Assembly: GCA_003993805.1 (NCBI GenBank)
Contig: RSEF01000031.1
Coordinates: forward strand, 23,775,616-23,839,615
Source of the DNA: Himantopus leucocephalus
Taxonomy: Eukaryota > Chordata > Aves > Charadriiformes > Recurvirostridae
Length of the DNA: 64,000 bases
Reading direction: 5' to 3'
In this document: positions 1 through 12,724 of the stretch, one piece after another
Numbering within the stretch: the first letter of the stretch is position 1
Layout: each line of letters starts with the position of its first letter
Notes under the pieces: generated by a model
Told to the model about the DNA's origin: nothing
Database searches by the model: none
What the model saw: the letters and a program-made list of their open reading frames with translations, nothing else
Position numbers and translations under genes: made by a program

Positions 1-2830
1 ACTGAAAAAGTCCTATTACACTTGCTAAAAAGGCAACTTTGGGGGTGTGGCTCTCATGAAACCGTTTCATCTCTGGAGTATTAGATACTTTCCACTGTGC
101 CCCATGCTTGACAAAGCCCCAAGATGTGGATCTTCATCTGATAACCTCTATCAGTTTCTTCTCTGTTAATTACACTCTGTCTAAGGACCCAATTGTACAG
201 CACGCTGAGCTTCCTCAATTTTCTCTCTTTTTCATTTGGAATTGAGAGCATATTTAAACCCTTGTGGGACCGGGCCTTAGCTCCTCATTTTTTAAATCAC
301 ACCTCTGTTTTTCAAGCATGATGTCTTCTTTTTAACCTCTGCAATAAATATGTGATGTACCCACATGAGTTGGTGTATTCTTGGCATCAGAGGGGAGTGA
401 ATATAGAATGTTCCCATCAGTTTTAAGCCTTCTGCAGTATTCCTCACATTTAAGCTTTTATGTATCTACCTTCTGCACTGCTGCTAATGACCAATGGCTA
501 TAAGAAAATATGCATATATTTACAGAGCTTAAAGGTAGTCCTACTTTGAAGAGCTATTCCAGGAATACAATGATTACTCTAAGGGTCTCAGGCTCATGAA
601 ATGTTCCTTGTAGTAAAACAGACTGAATGCCCCATGGACCAAAGAAAGATACAGAACAGACATATGTCTTTAAGACTAGATATGGCCTACTTGACAACAC
701 ATTGATTTATGCCCACCACTGTTCTGAGGCTGCCTTAGAGATATTTGATTTACAGTGGATAGATTGCCTCCTGTTAAATAAAGTCCTGGGTCATTGTTCA
801 TAAACCTGAACTGCATATAGCAATCTCGATGTATTGTTAAAATACCGCAGTGGAGTTCATAGTGCCTTATTAAGCTCTGTAGTTCAAAGATTAATAGTTA
901 AAAGGATAAAAACCTTTGTGCAAACATCTAACAAGCTTCTTAAGCCAATGACAATTAGCCCTGCAAAGTATTCAAGAGCTGTCTGTCAAGAAGCTCAAAC
1001 AAAAGTGACATGACTTGGGCAAAAAGAGCACTGGTTGCCCCCATCCCCACGCCCAGTGGGATAATGGATTAGCCCTCAGAGACAGTGCTTGGCCATCCCC
1101 CAGAATAACAACTCTGCTTGCCAAGGTCAGACATCATAACTAGCAGACAGGAAGGGTCCTGAGGAAGAATGAACCATCTATAAATGAAAACCAGGAAAAA
1201 AACTAGTGCACTGATTCTTCAGACAATCCAGGATGCTGGTGACACCTTCCAGGTGAGCCCAGGTGTTGGGAAAGGTGATGGTGTTGCGGTAGGTGGCACT
1301 GTTCCTCTCCTCCAGCCACGACAGCCCCACTGCTCACCGGGAAGTGCCATCTTTGGGATGAGACATAAAACTGAGGCCTTGACCAGTTGCAGTTATTAAA
1401 GGTCCCATTGCACTTTCCACAAGATTAACTGTGTTAACCTCAGTGTCCTGGCTGATTGCATTCTGTCTTCCTAAATTCCCTCTGTAGTTTCAACTGGACA
1501 AGTTAATCTGCACTTCCTGTTTTAGGCGCTGTGCAACTGTTGCTGTGCTCGGACACACAGCCGCTGCACTTCATCCCAGGGTCACCCTGCTCCAGTGATG
1601 GCTGGTGCAGACAGACGAAACTGTGCCTGGCCACACTGCTGCCCCAAGGAAGATGGAGGAGGACAACACGGTTGTACTTTCTGTTTTCAATCAAATGACA
1701 TGACATGGAGAGGGAACTCACTCTTCAAAGCAGACTGATATTTGCAACACCAGCAAATGGTAGTAGCGGTTATTTGGTGGGATGTCCTGCTGAGCCACAT
1801 GAGTAACTCCAACTGTCCAAGGCACGATGCCTTATGAACCATCCCCTGGAGTAGGTGGTTGTGGCTGTCCATCCCACTGCAGGCCTCCTACTTGGCCAAA
1901 CCCAGTCCTAGGTTTTTAGCTGTGTACTGGAGAGGCAGAGAAAGACCATGCAGCGATTTTGGCGTGGTTCTAGATAAACCCCCCCATTGGGACCTAATTC
2001 TGAAATTCCCTTCTCATTCTCAGGCAGGAATGAAGCTCCTCATGAACTAAGCAGTCCTCTTACAAGGCAAAATTTGCATCAAGGTGACCCACTGTCTGAA
2101 TCAGCATAGCTCATGCATGGCTTCCACTTTTCTCACAGTTTCGAGGTTTGGTAGTTGGACTCAAGGCTGGGGAAACTACATTCTTTCTACCTTTAATTCT
2201 TCCCGCTGTTTCAGTTGGATACTTCCTTTGTCACTTCATATCCCAAACTATTGTGTTTTATTGCTGGAAAATGTGTGTTTCATTTCAGCGACTGGGGATT
2301 ACACACACGTGCCATTGAGTGTAATGCAAGGACATTATGTGAATGTAAGGAATCGTTATTTTTCTGCTTACCTAGAGAAAATAAAATTGATTATTAACAT
2401 CTTCATAACTAGGCGGGGAGTAATATTAATATTTGATCTCCACAAGAAACCTGAAATATAGTATGGAAATAACCGGGCTGGGTGATCAGATATTTAAAAT
2501 GAGCCAGGTGTCAAGATAGGAAACCTATAATTATCATGGAATAAAAACAAGTTTCTGAAAAATAAAACACACTTGGTTGTCTGGTTTCTACTATATGGCA
2601 TTTCCACTGAAGATTGCAATTCCTTTTTCTACGTCCCATTCCCCTTGTAGAGAGTGTCCCCTTGGGAAGCGGGGCCCAAGAGCCCTTTCTAGGATGGGAC
2701 AGGATATTACAGCTTGGTTTGTGCACCAGCATCCTTAATATTTCCTTCCTTTCAGAAGCAAATAGACCGTACCCTTATCTGAATGCTAATTTCCTAGTTA
2801 AAACCCTCCCTTGCTGACAAGGGACTGAAA
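1..2830. other. Gene-free unique sequence
   Basis: This stretch has no recognisable exon, RNA gene or interspersed repeat. Reading frames reach only 125 codons (2084-2461) and show no domain, biased composition or splice-site context that would mark an exon. An enhancer-like block lies at 820-1045 and is listed separately. Confidence 0.6.
820..1045. promoter_or_regulatory. Candidate conserved non-coding element
   Basis: This block is non-repetitive and dense in short transcription-factor-like words: AATTAG, GATTAATAG, CAATGACAATTAG and a TGACATGAC half-site cluster. It has no usable reading frame. The texture is typical of vertebrate developmental enhancers, but conservation itself cannot be seen from one sequence. 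It could equally be unconstrained unique DNA. Confidence 0.3.
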
Positions 2831-3260
2831 GAGTTTTAAATCACAGATGTAGAGTATCAAATGCAATAATGCTCTTGCAATAGTGCATTGAAGCCTCAAT
2901 TAATTAACCCTTGGGCTAAGTAGGCAGGTACATGGTGGTGGCCACAGGCGGTGGATGGATGAGATTTAAATGGGCATCTCATTTCCTCAGCACGGAACAT
3001 GCCGTTTGGTTCAGAAAGGAGTCATTTTACACACTCGCCTCATTTACGCTCAGCTTTAATCCCTTTAATTCCACCTGAGATCCAAGCAAGAATGGGAAAA
3101 GAGAGTGAGGTGCAAAAGGCTACAGAGCTGGTCTTTGTTTACATATGTTTCCCTGGGGACAACCCCCCAGCAGAGCCAGGGCTTCTGGCCTTTTCATCGG
3201 GCTGCGGGGATCCAAAGCAGTTGTCATATGGAAATGGTTAAACAGAGATTATGGGGAGCT
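2830..3260. promoter_or_regulatory. Candidate conserved non-coding element
   Basis: This block is unique sequence with AATTAATTAACC, GATTTAAATGGGC, a GTTTACATA forkhead-like site and several retained CpGs, in a background where CpG is rare. Two short overlapping frames (2999-3241 and 3105-3299) lack any protein signature. The call rests on motif density only. Confidence 0.3.
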
Positions 3261-3754
3261 CTTCACTGCAATCCACCCCGTTTAGAGCCTGAAAAGTAAG
3301 GAGTAGGGAGAGGAGGCTGAAAAAGGGGCTGCAGCTTACCCCAGCGGCCACGGGGATGTAGCAGGGACTGAGTGGCAGAGGGTCAATTTGCAGAGGCCAC
3401 AGTGGTGTGGGCCTCCCATGACACCGCGATGACAGCTGCCGCTTTCCCCTCAATGTCCCATATGGGTGCATGTTCACGTATGATGGAAATCACGTTCCAT
3501 GGGTGATGTAAATCTCTGACATCCCTCTGGCTGGCTTTTATGTATGTGACGTGAAAGCTTCCCTACCGAAAAATGGAAGGCGATTCTCCCACATATCAAG
3601 GGTAACAGACTAGTACTGTAAAAATAAAAAGATCCCCCAATGATTTCTTTGAATCACTTAAAGGCTTTTGGTCAGGCTGTGCTCTGCTTCTCTTCTGTGC
3701 TTCCTTTCCATGGCCCTCCTAATACAGGGATCTGCTGGCAGGAGCTTGTGCCAA

Positions 3755-4150
3755 AATTTTAAGCAAATGTTGCAGAATATTTATGGATAATGAATTTTGA
3801 ATTCATTATAGTTATTGCACAGGAAATCTGATATCTCAGCACTGTGCTCCTTCAATCAAGGATATGCAGACAAACGCATGACCTACGCAACTAATTAACC
3901 CAGGTAGAATTTAAAATATCGGATACTTGCAACAAACTTCACCTGAACAAGACTGGGAATTGTTCACAGAAATTATTCAGTGAATGGCTGAGAATAATGA
4001 ACTTATATTAAAAAAGTCAGAATCTCTTCCTTACCAGCCACTGAGAATAAAAATGCAAAATGTGTCCTGTTGTTCATTACAGCTGCATTACATGCCCGGC
4101 TCTGCTAAAACAGCTGTATACAAGGTAGTGCTACTTATTCAAAGCTATAT
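3755..4150. promoter_or_regulatory. Candidate conserved non-coding element
   Basis: This AT-rich unique block contains TTGAATTCATTATAGTTATTG, CTAATTAACCC, several AGAATAA/GAATAATG words and an ACAGCTGTA E-box. No repeat family is recognised. It may form one regulatory cluster with 4610-5200, separated by a GC-richer linker and the poly-C run. Confidence 0.3.
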
Positions 4151-4553
4151 AAAGAAGGTTTGATAGAGGGTCCTATTTTTAAGCAGAGCCAAACTGCAGT
4201 GTGCTTGTATGAAACACTCTGTGTCGGTGTGTCTTTGCTCCCACCATGCGTAGCAGCGCTGTGAGGATAAAGCCGGGCTGCTCCTGATGGGACTGTATGG
4301 ACGGTACGTGGGTATTTCTCCAGACCTCGGTCTGTGCCAGCCTCATTTGTGCACACCCAGAGGCCTCCTTGGAGAAAATGGGAAGATCCCCCACACCCCC
4401 CTTTTCCCCTCCGCCTGCGCTGCTGGCAGCTGAGGCCAGACACACTCATCACACCTGTGGGGGTGCTGCCATTTTGTGCAACGTGGGGAGAAACGTCGCC
4501 CGGGTCCAGTGCCATGGGATGACACACTGCCAGCGGGACCTACTGGGGTCCCT

Positions 4554-4555
<2 letters not shown>

Positions 4556-4602
<47 letters not shown>

Positions 4603-4603
4603 N
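4556..4603. repeat. Poly-C tract (45 C) ending at an unresolved base
   Basis: There are 45 consecutive C (4556-4600), then AA and a single N at 4603. A pure run of this length directly against an N is more likely a collapsed or gap-filled short-read artefact than a real tract. The proline-only segment of the 159-codon frame at 4297-4776 comes entirely from this run. Confidence 0.9.
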
Positions 4604-4609
4604 ACTGGG

Positions 4610-5200
4610 CTATGGGACTCTCCATCTCATTTCCCTCCACACGATTTACCATCTGTGAGCTCGTCTTTAACCTAATAAAAATCATCTCGCTTTTGACTAA
4701 CAAGAAAAGGAAACAGTGCTCATTGTGGGGTTTGGGGAAAATGGCCTCGCTAATCTGCAGGATGAGAATGGAGTGATTTATAGGCGGATTTAACTGTGGG
4801 CCATGATTAGGGGGCTGGTAGTAAGTGCATTAGATGTCTAAGTGTGGCAATAGAGTAAATAGGCGTTTTATTTATCGCAGTGCCAGGGGCCTCTTAGCGG
4901 AAGAGCGCTTCTCCAAATTGAAATATAGCAGAGTTTACACTCCTGATTAGGGCTTCAAGCGCAGAGCCCAAGGCTATCAGTGAGCAGAAACAACGCTCGC
5001 TGACACCTAATTGTCACTGGATTAATGTGCAAACAGGGACAGCAAACAGCAACAACAAATAACCCGGTGTCAGAGCTGCTGGTGGCAGTGTCCACTAAGT
5101 GACTGGGGGCCAAATTGAAGTTTATATCTCAGAATCCGCTGAGATCAATGCATCAGCTGGGTAGACAGGGCTGGAAATATTTCGCCGTTGTATGTGTTGT
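4610..5200. promoter_or_regulatory. Strong candidate developmental enhancer / CNE
   Basis: This is the most enhancer-like block of the window: about 590 bp of unique sequence with many retained CpGs (for example around 4902-4912, 4962 and 4994). It has repeated homeodomain cores (CTAATC, GATTAG twice, CTAATTGTC, GGATTAATG), GATTTATAGG and CGTTTTATTTATCG words like HOX/CDX sites, and no reading frame. That CpGs persist in otherwise AT-rich DNA suggests selection or low methylation. The assignment is inference; the target gene is unknown. Confidence 0.45.
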
Positions 5201-5414
5201 ATGTATTTACATACGGTACAGGTGTGGAGCTAGCTATAAAAAAGGAAAAAAAACAGATTCATTTCTGTGCCTGGTGTGAACCGTACATGTAGTCTGTGTT
5301 GTACTGGCAGGTACCGGCAGAGGCTCCCCCTCCAGAAATCCATGTCCCCCTTTGAATGCCCCCAGACTCCGGAAAATTAGTTCCTTATGAAGATGCCCAG
5401 TGCGTGTGTGTGAT

Positions 5415-5525
5415 CGTGTCTGTAATGAGAGGCAAGGCTTGTAAGGAAAGGTAATATATTTTATTAGACCAGCTGATACTGCGTGAGGAAAGAAGGACAA
5501 GCATCTGAGCTCAGAAACCCTTCCT
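5415..5525. repeat. Ancient sauropsid interspersed repeat
   Basis: The stretch from GGCTTGTAAGGAAAGGTAAT through TTTTATTAGACCAGCTGAT to the GACAAGCATCTGAGCTCAGA region resembles a repeat common in turtle, crocodilian and bird DNA (GGTAATATCTTTTATTGGAC, then ACAAGCTTTCGAGCT). I do not know its formal name. Divergence is high, so it is an old copy. The antisense frame 5234-5500 is a by-product of this repeat. Confidence 0.6.
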
Positions 5526-8030
5526 TATGTACATAATCCATATGTCTGAATTCAAATGCCTCAGAACAAGCAACTGTTTCATTCTTTGAATTATTAAAGG
5601 AGGTATGTATCCCCATTCTTACACGGGGTTCACAAATATGCCTGTTGTTTGTATGTATATCATGTGAAGCTACATACCATATGTCCGTAAACTAAGTATG
5701 GGCAATATTGTTCAATTTATTTCCTTTATACTTCATAGCCATTCAGGTAATTTATGTGAATAAGGTCTTTTGCTCTATGATCTTGTGACTTTCACTGGCA
5801 TCTCCATATAAAATTTTATAACCCTGTTTGTGAATCAAATCATTCCCACAACAACTGATTCAATCTGGGTCGCCACCTGTCCAGCTTTGGACTGGAGGAA
5901 GCAGCTTGGACATCTGAGCTCTGGTTTTTCCACTTCTGAATCTGGCTGGCTTGCTTGTTCCAAGGTATTTCTACTCAAGATCTCACTACTTCTGATAAAT
6001 TCTTCAGCAGTAAGACAGACAAAAAAATCCTGTGCTGATCATCCACAGCAGCCACCTTCTTTTAAGCTGAGAAATTAGCATCATTTTCTTGGAACAAACA
6101 AAAGCGATTAAAAATGAGCCTAAAAACAATTGCAAGAATTGGTTAGCAGCCAAGGAGTTCATGTATTCAATCTTTTTTTTCCCATAATTAGCTATTGAAG
6201 GAGGAAAAGTCACAAATATGTGATTTATATCTCTAAATGTATTTCTAAAGTTCTTAAGTTTTATTGACCATGAAAGTTGGTCTTTCCCTGTGTTAAGAAC
6301 TGAAGAAGCTATAGAGCTAGCTAGTAGCTCAATGGTGCAAAGTCTTATGATTTAATCTTGACATTTGCAATTTTTTGCTGTAAAATATTACTTTCTTTAT
6401 TTCAGGACTTTAGTGTAAAACCTCGTAATTTCCTTTAAGCTCCATTTGATTGTCAATTGCACAACTCTCTCCAAAGCTTAAAGCTTATGATTTTCATACA
6501 CATATGATTTATTTCTTTTGTACCACAATATAATGTACTTTGGTGCAAATTCTCCTTATTTCTCTTGCATCCTGATCTTTCCTGCCTTGTAGCTCGGATT
6601 TTTGTGTGTGTGACAGTACTTGGGTATGTGAGCTTTGAACTTTCTGTAGATTCATTTAGAAATGTTTCAAATATCCGTCTCTGGGATTGAACCAGCTGCA
6701 TATCTGATCTGCTCTGCTTAATGATTTCCAGGAAGTCGTGGTCTTGCTATTGGCATATTTGGAGAAGGAATGGAATCAATTTTCAATATTGAAACCAGTC
6801 CAACAGCTATTTACACACAGCTTATTTCAGAGATTCAAAGCTGCACAAGGGTAGGGAGGAAAGGTTTATACTGCAAAATTGCAAACATTTCTGGTTTTCT
6901 CTTAGTTCATTTAAAGTCAGAAAATCATAAAACTGGGTTTGCAACAGGGAAGTCCCAAGTTCATTTTACTAACAATATGCTTGATGAATTCAATGTATTT
7001 TTAATCCAAGTGTAAAACTCTAAGGACATCCAAGGTGCTGACTAGAGCATGAAAATCTAAATTAATGCTCTGCCAGAATGACAGTACTTAAACAACCAAA
7101 ATATCACCCACAGGCATTAAGCTTTCTGAGAAGTTCATAATCTATATATTGTTATTGTAAAGATTGTGATTTCATGCAGAAAATAATTCACAAATCATAA
7201 TTAACATCGCTCCCAATAGATGACCAAAGGCTTTAAATATACATTTTACATTTTGCTGTTTCAAAAAGCTATACAACCCTGTAATATATAATTACTACAG
7301 ATATATATCATAAAATGGCCATACTGTTCAATATATCAGCAAAGACTCATAAATCAAGGGATAGTTTTTCTTAACTGTATGTAATGTTGACATTTTACAT
7401 TTTAATTACATAAAATCTGCCAGTTAATATCCTTCAGCCATATAGATCCACGTATGTCCGTTCATAGCCAATGGACTATTTGAAAAAGATTAGAGCTGGA
7501 AGACACTCGTTTATACAGACTGTTGTAAAATGGGGCCTGTTTCCTTACTTGGGCAAAATGCCCACTGGAGAGAACAGGAATTTTGCCTGAACAAGGACTG
7601 CACAATTAGCAGCGAAGCATGCCAGAGTGTTTTGCACCAAGGAGCTCTGAATAGTGTCGCCCAAAGGAAAATGCCCACGTCTCCCCCACAAACCTGAATA
7701 GGGCATTGCATGTGAGAATTTAGAGCCCTTCCTGTGGAAAGAGAGGAGAGGGGGAAAAAAAAAAAAGGAGAAAAAGTGGGTTGATTTGCAGTGGCAACAA
7801 GCTAAATCCAGTAGTGAAGGACCTCACTGCGTCGTCCTGTCTGCTGGTGAAGCCCGCTGCCAGGCTCTGCACAGGCGCCGGGCTCCCGGCCAGCACAGCC
7901 GACTGCAGGACTGAGGCCTGAATCTATTCCTCGGTAGCAGAGCTGACTGCAGAATTAAAGCTTTCAGCCACAATTTTCAAGTTGATAACACATGGACACA
8001 GCAATCCCATCCACGTGACAGCGACTGCAG
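5526..8030. other. Gene-free AT-rich sequence
   Basis: No gene, RNA or clear repeat was seen. It is AT-rich throughout except for a small GC-richer islet at about 7826-7915 with around eight CpGs. Short A-runs occur at 7756-7767. Confidence 0.55.
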
Positions 8031-8145
8031 CATTCAGGCACTAGATTGTAGGCTCCTCTGGGCAAAGACTTTCTGTTTTGTTTATTTATAAATCATCCAA
8101 GTGCATCTATCATGCTGTATGGATGATAACAATAAAAAGATGCTC
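8030..8145 (+). repeat. L2/MIR-type retroposon 3' end
   Basis: CTAGATTGTAGGCTCCTCTG followed by a GGGCAAAGACTTTCTGTTTTG segment and a terminal GATAACAATAAAAAG follows the layout of L2-like 3' ends (TAGATTGTAAGCTCCT, GGGCAGGGACT, A-rich terminus). Only the 3' part remains. Confidence 0.6.
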
Positions 8146-8689
8146 ATGGCTCCCAATATAGATGCAGCAAGGAAAACACTGGGAAGTTGTGGGAGGAATG
8201 GGAAAAAAGTGAGAAGACAATAAATTGCCTTTAGTTCACTGAACTGTGGAGGAGCAAAAAACAATAAAAACCCTGGCTTTAACAAACCCTTATTGAGACA
8301 CTGATTGCTCTGTAACAGACATAGTTGTGCCACGCTAACATTTGCTCATTAACCAGTCATGAATTTGTGTCACACATCAAATACTAGTAATGAAACAAAA
8401 TGAAAATAATGGTCTGCCTTTTAGCCCAAATATATGAGGGGTGTTAACATGCCTACACAAACATTTTAAACATCACATTAAAATATGTGTTTGGATGAAT
8501 ATGAGTTGAGGGTTGGTTTAAATTATGTCCGGTTTCAAGAAAATCTCATTTTAACAAAAAGTGGGGCTGGTGTCTAAAAAGCACAAGAAAAAAACATCCT
8601 TTTAAGTACTGTAGGGCTGTCAAATTACTCTGCCAAAAATCCCATTACAGAAAGGTGGGCTGATGCAGGAACATGTGCTTGGCCCTGTT

Positions 8690-9000
8690 GTGCATTTGTA
8701 CACAACAAAGTGTCGTGGCATAAATCAACATCTCAACATGGAAGACCTAAATTGCAGCGTTTCATTTCAGTGAATCAGCTTTTTTATTAATCTTTGTTGT
8801 TTTACCACTCAGGTTTTTGAGCACTAGCCTGTTAACTGTAAGTTGCAAATATTCTCTTTACTAACAAAAGCAATGCTCTTGCGGTTAGAAGGGTTAATAA
8901 TGTGAGTTAACGAAGCAGAATTTACCAGTGAGGTTGAACATCCATTAAAGAAATGTGAGAAATCTATCAATTCAATTACTGCATCCTGTAAAGTGCCCTG
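8690..9000. promoter_or_regulatory. Candidate conserved non-coding element
   Basis: This is unique sequence with GTGTCGTGGCATAAATCA, CTTTTTTATTAATCTTTGTTG (a TCF/SOX-like word), GGTTAATAATGTGAGTTAACG and no recognisable repeat. The call rests on motif texture only. Confidence 0.28.
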
Positions 9001-11685
9001 ATGTTTTGGACTGCTTCAACACGATGGGATGAGCTAATCAACCAGCTAGCCTGCAGCCACCGGCAAGGGGAGGTCCTGCTCTCACTCCGTTTCCCCTTCC
9101 TCTCTCCCCCTGCTCCCAGCAAGGCACTTCTGCCACTTGCCATGCACACTAACCCTCCCCAGGCTCCTCTGAGAGCTGATTCAGCTTGCCAGCCTGGCAG
9201 AAAACTAATGCAGCTAAAAGGGGGTGATTTTCTGCTGGGTGAATGAGCTGAAAGAAAAGGAGGGAGGTTCTGATGAGCAAAGGAGATGGTGCAAGGCAGG
9301 TGGTAGGACCATGTGGCCAAGAGCGAGAGAGAGTGGGAGGAGGAGAGAAGAAAGGACTAGAGGGAGAGTAATCAAGATCTGCCTCTTTGGGAATCAACAA
9401 ACCATGAGATAGGCACAGATACTCCTACAACTGCAGATCTGGATTGTGATTTTGTTACATGAAGAGTCTGGTGACAACACCAACTTGAAGCATTCCTGCC
9501 CCATGATCGCCGATGCAAATGCAAAGTTACTACCAATACTACCAGCATTCACAATGAGCAGTTTCTGAATTGGAGGGAATAGGGCACAACGAGTCCAGTA
9601 AAAGCATTGGATTACAGATGAGTGGCAGCTTGCTAGACTGTGCCTCATCTAGCAGAGTAATAATTTTATTGAATCTCATGTTGACAAGTGAAAATCAGTC
9701 AAGGTGTAGAAGCCACCCTGCTCTTTGGTATTGCCAACCATGGTGGGACAGTTTTGACTGAATGGGGCACCAGCATAGGGTCCTCTGAGAACCCCCCCAA
9801 TTCAGACGAACGGGCTATTTATTCCATTGAAACAGCTGAGGTATACAGAGTCTTTCCTCTTAAACTGTCCCACGTCAGGTCTCAAACAATTCACTTCAGT
9901 GTTCCCTTCTGGGTAGGAGAGCAGTAGCTACCTGGGAAAAGCATGTCCCGCTACTGAGAGGCCAAAGAAATTCTGATGAGGGCAAACTCTAGCTCTTCTC
10001 TAAATGTGTGTGAGAGCTCACCTGTCTGCTTGTATCTATGAGCATCACCAAATCCCTGGGTACCTTTACAGCAAGACAGGACTCCAAATGGTAACAAAAA
10101 CATCCAGTGCTTTTAACTGCTAGCATAATAGTGCTAATGATCTGAATTTGGGTTTGCTTTTTAGCATTAGAAATGTTTATTTTAGTTCCAGGAAAACTGA
10201 GGTTATATGCAGAAGAAAAATTACTATTCTAGTGTATTCTGAATTTGGAGGAGGTTGCTTGTTTGTTTTTTAAGTGTGTTTTTTTCACTGCCTTAGAAAA
10301 AAATCCATCTAGAACATAATAAGCTATTAGTATAATGCCTGTAAAGGCCAAAATACAAGCTTCCCCGTGACAGCAGTGATTAGGATGCTGATCCTCCACA
10401 TAAAGTAATGATGTAAGGATGTAGATACACTGGATGATACAAACACATACAAAAATATGTAGCAAAGACATGTGGGAAATACACTGGATTTTGTATATGC
10501 ATAGGGACAGCAAGGTAAAAGTGAAAAAGGCAGTAGCTAGCAGTAATAATGTGCTGTGGGACAATATGCTTTGTGCAACCCGTCTTTTGAACTCTCTTAA
10601 TCCAGACAGGGGTCTTGTTTGGAGGTCTCTGACTAGGGATGGATGCTCATATCAAGGTTGGACCTTGCACTCTGAGACTTGTAGTCTCTGGGCCCCTTCA
10701 TATTGATAGAGAAACTGGGATCATCTACATTTTACACTGACTAGGTGTAGCGCTCCTAAAGGGAGTGAGGAAGTCCCAGCGAGACACCTCTGGAAAGTTC
10801 CTACCATAGGGAAGATGGACATCTTGGAAAAATTAAATTAATCCCGTAATAGTATATAAATTTGTACAACACAGCCTTTTAAAATATTCCTAACTCTCAG
10901 AAGACTTAATCAATGTTATACAAATTACAGAATCATTTCAGAGTGTTGGTATGAAGAAAAAGCCCATGCTTCTGTCCCTGTGGAACGTTAACCATATCAA
11001 GACAAGCTGCCTATCCAAAATACCAGTGAAATTACATATCTTCTGCCAGGGCTGATGACATTATGCTGGCTACATGCCATTTTTTTCCTGTTTAAAGGGA
11101 AATCTATGGTCAAGTATGCCTTGAAGTTCTTCAGGTTCATTAACAAGGTCAAAATCAATGTTATTTTACTGTTTGGAATCATTTTTGGCGGAACAATGAA
11201 AAGAAACCATAGTAGAAGTAGTCTTAATATAATCATTTTCTTTTCATTGTTCTTTATGGGAAAATAATTTGGCCCGAAATTTAGTGGTCCCATCAGGGAG
11301 GTGATATCTTTAAAAAGGTGGTCTGAAGGACAGGTTTTACTGTACTTTAATAGGCTTATAGATTAATATAAATCTTAATATTCATAATCTGTACTATTCC
11401 TTTTCTCAATATCTCGTCCATCTATACATCTATTTGTAATGTGTGTTTCAAACACAAGTTAAACTTGATTTTATTGAAAGTACTGATAGTGCTATAGGGA
11501 TAATCATTTCTGAAGAAGTCAGGAGGTCAAATGTATAGTTAGTTTTCTCTTGAAAACAATTTTATTTAAAAAATCAAATGCTGGTGCCTTGTAGCTGAAT
11601 GTTCCTTGAATATTTTGAAATATCTGATTGCCTGAAATAAAATATATCATTTAAACAGTGGATATTATTGCGATGAAATGCACAA
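9001..11685. other. Gene-free sequence
   Basis: No exon or repeat is recognised. A purine-rich strand lies at about 9242-9375, which creates overlapping frames of about 80-114 codons on both strands (8976-9400) with low-complexity composition. A hydrophobic antisense frame at 10229-10564 has no family resemblance. Confidence 0.5.
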
Positions 11686-11689
11686 TTAT

Positions 11690-11762
11690 CAGCCCAATTT
11701 GTATTCCTGTGCAAGGGTAAAAACCTGGAGCAATTCCATGTAATTCAGTGTCAAAACCACCA
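11690..11762. repeat. Half of an old palindromic repeat
   Basis: CAGCCCAATTTGTATTCCTG, then GTAAAAACCTGGAGCAATTC and a TGTAATTCAGTG segment, match the arm of a palindromic sauropsid repeat built from GGCCCAATCCTGCA, GTAACTCCATTG and CAATGGAGTTAC words. The opposite arm is not preserved nearby. Confidence 0.4.
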
Positions 11763-11989
11763 GTTTGTTTTTACTAGAGCTATTCTGGGTTTGCAAAATT
11801 AATCAAATCATTTTAATTTTCAGGCCAGAAATGCAGCATTGTAAGCTTCCCATTACAGAAAATCATGTAAGTAGTGTGTAAGTCCACTTTTTGTAGAACG
11901 CTTTTGCGGATGACAAGATGCTAGAAGGCATACCAGAAAGATATCTAAGCACTTGAAATATTTGTCCCCAAGGACACCTACAATATTTA

Positions 11990-12235
11990 TTCTAGGTGCA
12001 GTGCTTTTAAATGGGAGCAGTTGTTGTCATTTGTTGTTGTTGTCATTAGTTTTTATGTAAGCTGTACATAGGAAAATTTACAAGTGTCTGCTAATGCCTC
12101 TTTGTATTAACAGAGAACAGCAATAAGCAAATGCTGCCTGTGTGAAGTGATGAGCATTACTTTATAATACCCAGCCATTATCTGCTAACTGAAAAATTAG
12201 TTGAACTTTGCTAAATTGCATGCACAGGCCAGTAC
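11990..12235. promoter_or_regulatory. Candidate conserved non-coding element
   Basis: This unique block has a TTGTTGTTGTTGTCATTAG segment (SOX/HOX-like words), GTATTAACAG, AATAAGCAAATGC (octamer-like), AAAAATTAGTTG and TTGCATGCAC. No repeat or reading frame is present. This is inference from motif content. Confidence 0.28.
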
Positions 12236-12239
12236 TTAT

Positions 12240-12698
12240 CTACTTTCTGCTGATTAGAGCATGAAATATTTGCATGATTTGAATTGCTTTTACAGAAATC
12301 AGGACAGAGCATGTCAAATACCCACAGTACATGAAAAAGCAATGCCTGCTACATGGAAGATACTGGACCAAATCCTGTTTGTGTGTAGTGCGAACTGTGG
12401 TAGCAGGCAGGGTTATCGAGCAGGTACAGCCCAGTTCAGAATGTGGCCACAAAGTCTGCTTATATTTTTTCCTGTCACCTCTTAGCTGTGCAGCAGCAAG
12501 TGATTAATGTATTACTTACTGGCTATTATAGAGCTGTTGGTCTGTTTTGACTTTCTTTTAATATGAGCTGAGCAGGAAACCACTGTGCACTTTCTAACAT
12601 GAATACCAAAATGGATTTTATAACTGGTCGGCAAGATAGCCCAGATTTTGTCTGCCAACTATTAGATGGCTGATCTTGGATTGAATTATCATGGAAAG
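12240..12698. other. Gene-free sequence
   Basis: No gene or repeat is recognised. Overlapping 70-74 codon frames on both strands (12240-12485) have no family signature. Confidence 0.5.
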
Positions 12699-12699
12699 C

Positions 12700-12724
12700 A
12701 AAAAAAAAAAAAAAAAAAAAAAAN
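12700..12724. repeat. Poly-A run with unresolved base
   Basis: There are 24 A followed by a single N at 12724. It lacks an upstream retroposon body or AATAAA, so it is not supported as the tail of a processed copy. As with the poly-C run at 4556, the N marks a place where the assembler could not resolve a homopolymer. Confidence 0.85.

Noticed and set aside
2084..2461. 125-codon plus frame
   Set aside because: No domain, random composition.
4135..4527. 130-codon minus-strand frame
   Set aside because: No recognisable domain, overlaps other frames on both strands in a GC-richer patch; typical chance frame.
4297..4776. 159-codon plus-strand frame
   Set aside because: It runs through the poly-C tract (a proline-only stretch) and an N; the rest has no domain. 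Artefact of low complexity.
10229..10564. Hydrophobic 111-codon minus frame as a small membrane protein
   Set aside because: T-rich codons in AT-rich DNA give hydrophobic residues by default; no family resemblance or conserved start context.
12700..12723. Poly-A as the tail of a processed pseudogene
   Set aside because: No AATAAA or cDNA-like body upstream and no target duplication; simple homopolymer next to an N.
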